Part shown: piece by piece, positions 23,545 through 25,644 of the stretch
Layout: each line of letters begins with the position of its first letter
Numbering within the stretch: the first letter of the stretch is position 1
Source of the DNA: Kiritimatiellia bacterium
Lineage (GTDB): Bacteria; Verrucomicrobiota; Kiritimatiellia; SLAD01
Length of the DNA stretch: 25,644 bases
Reading direction: 5' to 3'
NCBI GenBank assembly: GCA_007128275.1
Contig: SKXR01000126.1
Coordinates: 1-25,644 of the forward strand
Notes under the pieces: model-generated
Told to the model about the DNA's origin: nothing
Seen by the model: only the letters and a program-made list of their open reading frames with translations
Databases searched by the model: none
Made by a program: the position numbers and the translations under genes

Positions 23545-24905
23545 CTTCTTCCAAGACGTTTCTCTGGGGTGCGGCCACGTCGTCGTATCAGATCGAAGGC
23601 GCATGGAATGAGGACGGGAAAGGGGAATCGATCTGGGATCGCTACGCCCATACGCCCGGCCGGATCAAGGACGGCAAAACCGGCGACGTCGCCTGTGACC
23701 ATTATCATCGCTACCAGAACGACGTCGCGTTGATGAAGCAGATCGGGCTGGACGCCTACCGCTTTTCCATCGCCTGGCCCCGTATTTTGCCCGAGGGCCG
23801 TGGCGCGGTGAATCAGCGCGGCCTGGATTTCTACAACCGCCTCGTGGACGCGTTGCTTGCCAACGGGATTCAGCCGTTCGTCACGCTGTATCACTGGGAC
23901 CTGCCGCAGGTCTTGCAGGACAAAGGCGGTTGGCCGGCGCGCGCGACGGTGGAGGCGTTTGTCGAGTACACCGACGTGGTGACCCGTTCGTTGGGCGATC
24001 GCGTAAAAAACTGGATTACGCATAACGAACCGTGGTGCGCGTCCGTGCTGGGGCAATTGGTGGGTGTGCATGCCCCGGGCGCGCAGGACGCCGAAAGCGC
24101 GTTGTGTGCCGCGCATCATCTGCTCTTGTCGCACGGCGCCGCCGTCCCGGTCATACGCGCGAACAGTTTGGGAAGCGAAGTGGGCATCACCCTCAACCTC
24201 ATTCCCGCCGTACCCGCGTCCGGCAGTACCGCCGATTACGACGCGTACCGTCAATACGACGGGCACATCAACCGCTGGTTCCTTGATCCGCTGTATGGGC
24301 GGGACTATCCGCCAGATCTGGTACGGGATTATATGCGCAAAGCGTATATGCCCGGCGGCGAACTCGCGTTCGTGAAGGCGGACGATTACCGGACCATCGC
24401 CGCCCCGTGCGATTTTCTCGGGGTCAATTATTACATGCGTGAGATCTGCCGTTCGCAGGACATCCCCGAGGAGGAGAATCAGCCGCGCGACATCCCCGTG
24501 CCGGGCCCCGAAGTGCGGACCGACATTAACTGGGAGGTTCATCCCGACGGTTTGTTTGAAATCCTGTATCGTGTGCACGCCACGTATCGTCCGCGGAAAC
24601 TGTACGTCACCGAAAACGGCTCTTCGTACGGCGACGCGCCGGACGCCGAAGGGCGGGTGCGCGACGAACGGCGTATCGCGTATCTTCGGGATCATTTCGC
24701 GGCCGCGCAACGGGCCATGGAACAAGGCGTACCGTTGGCGGGCTATTTTGTGTGGTCGTTGATGGACAACTTCGAGTGGGGCGAAGGCTTCACGCAACGG
24801 TTCGGCATCATCTGGGTCGATTACGAGACGCAGGAACGCATCCTCAAAGACAGCGCGCACTGGTACGCCGACTTCATCCGCACCACGGCGAATGGACGCG
24901 AATGA
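23538..24905 (+). CDS. GH1 beta-glucosidase
   Basis: A 455-residue cytoplasmic enzyme of normal GH1 length. The N-terminus reads 'FLWGAATSSYQIEGAWNEDG' as in bacterial beta-glucosidases. The acid/base Glu is in 'THNEPW' near residue 165 and the nucleophile Glu in 'YVTENGSSY' near 360; the C-terminal 'WSLMDNFEWGEGFTQRFGI' is also typical. It hydrolyses beta-glucosides from the non-reducing end to glucose. The ATG at 23538 is chosen since AAGGTGG lies just upstream and it gives the usual N-terminus; the gene overlaps the previous stop by seven bases (ATGGTAA), so the two are co-translated. No signal peptide, so it would act on imported disaccharide such as sophorose, alongside the GH94 phosphorylase. 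Specificity is inferred. Confidence 0.96.
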   Translation: MVTSSKTFLWGAATSSYQIEGAWNEDGKGESIWDRYAHTPGRIKDGKTGDVACDHYHRYQNDVALMKQIGLDAYRFSIAWPRILPEGRGAVNQRGLDFYNRLVDALLANGIQPFVTLYHWDLPQVLQDKGGWPARATVEAFVEYTDVVTRSLGDRVKNWITHNEPWCASVLGQLVGVHAPGAQDAESALCAAHHLLLSHGAAVPVIRANSLGSEVGITLNLIPAVPASGSTADYDAYRQYDGHINRWFLDPLYGRDYPPDLVRDYMRKAYMPGGELAFVKADDYRTIAAPCDFLGVNYYMREICRSQDIPEEENQPRDIPVPGPEVRTDINWEVHPDGLFEILYRVHATYRPRKLYVTENGSSYGDAPDAEGRVRDERRIAYLRDHFAAAQRAMEQGVPLAGYFVWSLMDNFEWGEGFTQRFGIIWVDYETQERILKDSAHWYADFIRTTANGRE

Positions 24906-24924
24906 TTCCTGTCCCTGTTACCTC

Positions 24925-24950
24925 TGGTGATAGCATATAAGCTATCACCA
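24925..24950 (+). terminator. Stem-loop after the GH1 gene, possible terminator
   Basis: TGGTGATAGC and GCTATCACCA form a perfect ten-base-pair stem with a six-base A/T loop, 20 bases after the GH1 stop. Only a short TTT follows, so termination strength is uncertain; it could instead be a mobile-type palindromic repeat. Confidence 0.5.
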
Positions 24951-25015
24951 TTTGGACATCAGCCGCAGAGGCCGACGCGGAGACGAGGGAACTGCGGATG
25001 CACACGGAACGGAGA

Positions 25016-25032
25016 GCGGGTTTCCAACCCGC
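25016..25032. repeat. Short palindrome GCGGGTT-TCC-AACCCGC
   Basis: Seven-base arms around three bases, embedded in CG-rich sequence at about 25011-25070. It looks like a dispersed intergenic palindrome. Reading frames through it give low-complexity Arg/Pro/Gly-rich peptides and are not genes. Confidence 0.5.
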
Positions 25033-25110
25033 CGCCCTACGAGAGGGACGAGGCCGGCACCCTCTCACGTTAACGGAGGGCAATGGAAGAAACAGGGACA
25101 CAGAAACAGT

Positions 25111-25296
25111 GGTCGTGATTATCCGGTTAACACCCTCTTTATAAGCATCTTGCACCGAATTATCCACTATTTCTCTGTCCCTTTCGCTTAGCTTCGCCCA
25201 GCCACGCGCTGCTCCAAGATTGTTCCAAACCTCGTAAAAGACTACGAGATTGTATGTCTTAGTCGGCAATCCCCAAACTCGCCAAAAGAGCGGCAA
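25111..25296 (-). pseudogene. Possible truncated gene remnant, unrecognised
   Basis: The minus strand reads about 60 residues of protein-like sequence, 'TYNLVVFYEVWNNLGAARGW' then 'AKLSERDREIVDNSVQDAYK', helical and of balanced composition. The only near start is a TTG at 25296, no ribosome site is visible, and downstream the frame runs into repeat sequence and the end of the GH1 gene. It may be the remains of a gene cut by repeats, or chance. No family is recognised. Confidence 0.25.
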
Positions 25297-25509
25297 ACAT
25301 TTAAGTGGCTGATTGCAAGCAAGATGCGATCTTCCCGCTGCCTTTTCTTACAACATGGAACAAAACCTGCTTAACCCATTTGTGAGGTAAAAGGTTTTAC
25401 GCATTCCTAATGCGTTCGTCTCCGTTACTGAATGCGGAAGGGGCAGATTGTGTGCAACGCGATTTATGAGGAACTATGCGATTTAATCAGTCAGGGGGTC
25501 ACAGGACTT
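25297..25509. other. Intergenic stretch without a recognised gene
   Basis: AT-richer than the preceding genes. It holds a perfect inverted repeat, ACGCATT-CCT-AATGCGT, at 25399-25415. Nothing else could be supported as a gene, RNA or promoter. Confidence 0.5.
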
Positions 25510-25644
25510 TTCCAATCGTTGGAAGCGGAATCACCCGGTTCTTCCAATCGTTGGAAGAGTTTTGGCGGATTTTTCCAATCGTTGGAAAGAAATCCTTCGA
25601 TTTTTCCAATCGTTGGAACTTTTTTGGCCCGATCTTCCAATCAT
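25510..25644. repeat. Array of TTCCAATCGTTGGAA palindromes with 31-32 base period
   Basis: Four full copies of TTCCAATCGTTGGAA lie at 25510-25524, 25542-25556, 25573-25587 and 25604-25618; a fifth, TTCCAATCAT, starts at 25635 and is cut by the window end. All have the same orientation of the central TCG. Spacers of 17, 16, 16 and 16 bases differ in sequence but tend to be T-rich next to the palindromes. Not CRISPR-like in dimensions. The regular period suggests a protein-binding or structured array, or an expanding intergenic repeat. Confidence 0.9.

Larger units (their letters stand above)
24910..25100. repeat. Inverted pair TGTCCCTGTT / AACAGGGACA
   Basis: TGTCCCTGTT at 24910-24919 is exactly inverted as AACAGGGACA at 25091-25100, and a shorter copy, CTGTCCCT, lies at 25175-25182. 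Between them is dispersed-repeat-like sequence with no gene. Similar 'aacagggaca' words are, in my recollection, frequent in repeats linked to REP-associated tyrosine transposases; no transposase is present here. Confidence 0.35.

Noticed and set aside
24874..25296. A full 140-residue minus-strand gene overlapping the end of the GH1 gene
   Set aside because: Its C-terminal half translates palindromic repeats and the antisense of the GH1 end. Only the first ~60 residues look protein-like, so only a remnant is listed.
25510..25644. CRISPR array
   Set aside because: Repeats are only 15 bases with 16-17-base spacers, well below normal CRISPR unit sizes, and no cas gene is nearby.

Overview
The window looks like a chromosomal segment of a Gram-negative bacterium of the PVC group, most likely Kiritimatiellota, Lentisphaerota or a related Verrucomicrobia-like lineage. 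The pointers are a PEP-CTERM surface-sorting signal, a pseudopilin-like secreted protein placed among glycoside hydrolases, a large secreted protein with a calcium-binding 'DSDDDGLPD' motif, a sugar-binding lipoprotein, a LacI-family regulator with cre-like operators, high GC, and short palindromic intergenic repeats. The phylum is an inference; no rRNA gene is present.

Positions 1-1566 form a small accessory stretch: a TVP38/TMEM64-family membrane protein, an internally deleted RelE-like toxin remnant, a small GIY-YIG nuclease and a complete tRNA-Arg(TCT). Imperfect heptamer repeats lie on both sides. A family-4-type glycosyltransferase (1582-2850) follows and converges on the next block.

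Positions 2864-24905 are a carbohydrate-utilisation locus. One long minus-strand gene series runs from 15436 down to 2864. In order of transcription it holds a PEP-CTERM carbohydrate-binding-like protein, two further secreted paralogues of it, a pseudopilin-like protein, a secreted tandem PF10091 (GH144-like) enzyme with a C-terminal CBM9-like domain, a sugar-binding lipoprotein, two ABC permeases and a long GH94 phosphorylase. A LacI-family gene lies just upstream. A second, divergent unit carries a 1105-residue secreted multidomain protein (minus strand) and, on the plus strand, a secreted (alpha/alpha)6-like enzyme with two F5/8C (CBM32-like) domains, overlapping a GH1 beta-glucosidase gene. 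Three near-identical LacI-type operators (15450, 16587, 20307) sit before the long series, before lacI and between the divergent genes, which ties everything into one probable regulon.

The combination of a GH144-like endoglucanase, a binding-protein transporter, a ~1100-residue GH94 enzyme resembling 1,2-beta-oligoglucan phosphorylase, and a beta-glucosidase suggests a beta-1,2-glucan (sophorooligosaccharide) pathway: cut outside, import short oligomers, then phosphorolyse and hydrolyse inside. The substrate is inferred from family membership and gene content, not proven. The transporter ATPase is not in the window.

The last 739 bases hold no convincing intact gene. They contain a stem-loop after the GH1 gene, several dispersed-repeat-like palindromes, a possible gene remnant on the minus strand, and at the very end an array of TTCCAATCGTTGGAA palindromes repeated every 31-32 bases, running off the window edge.
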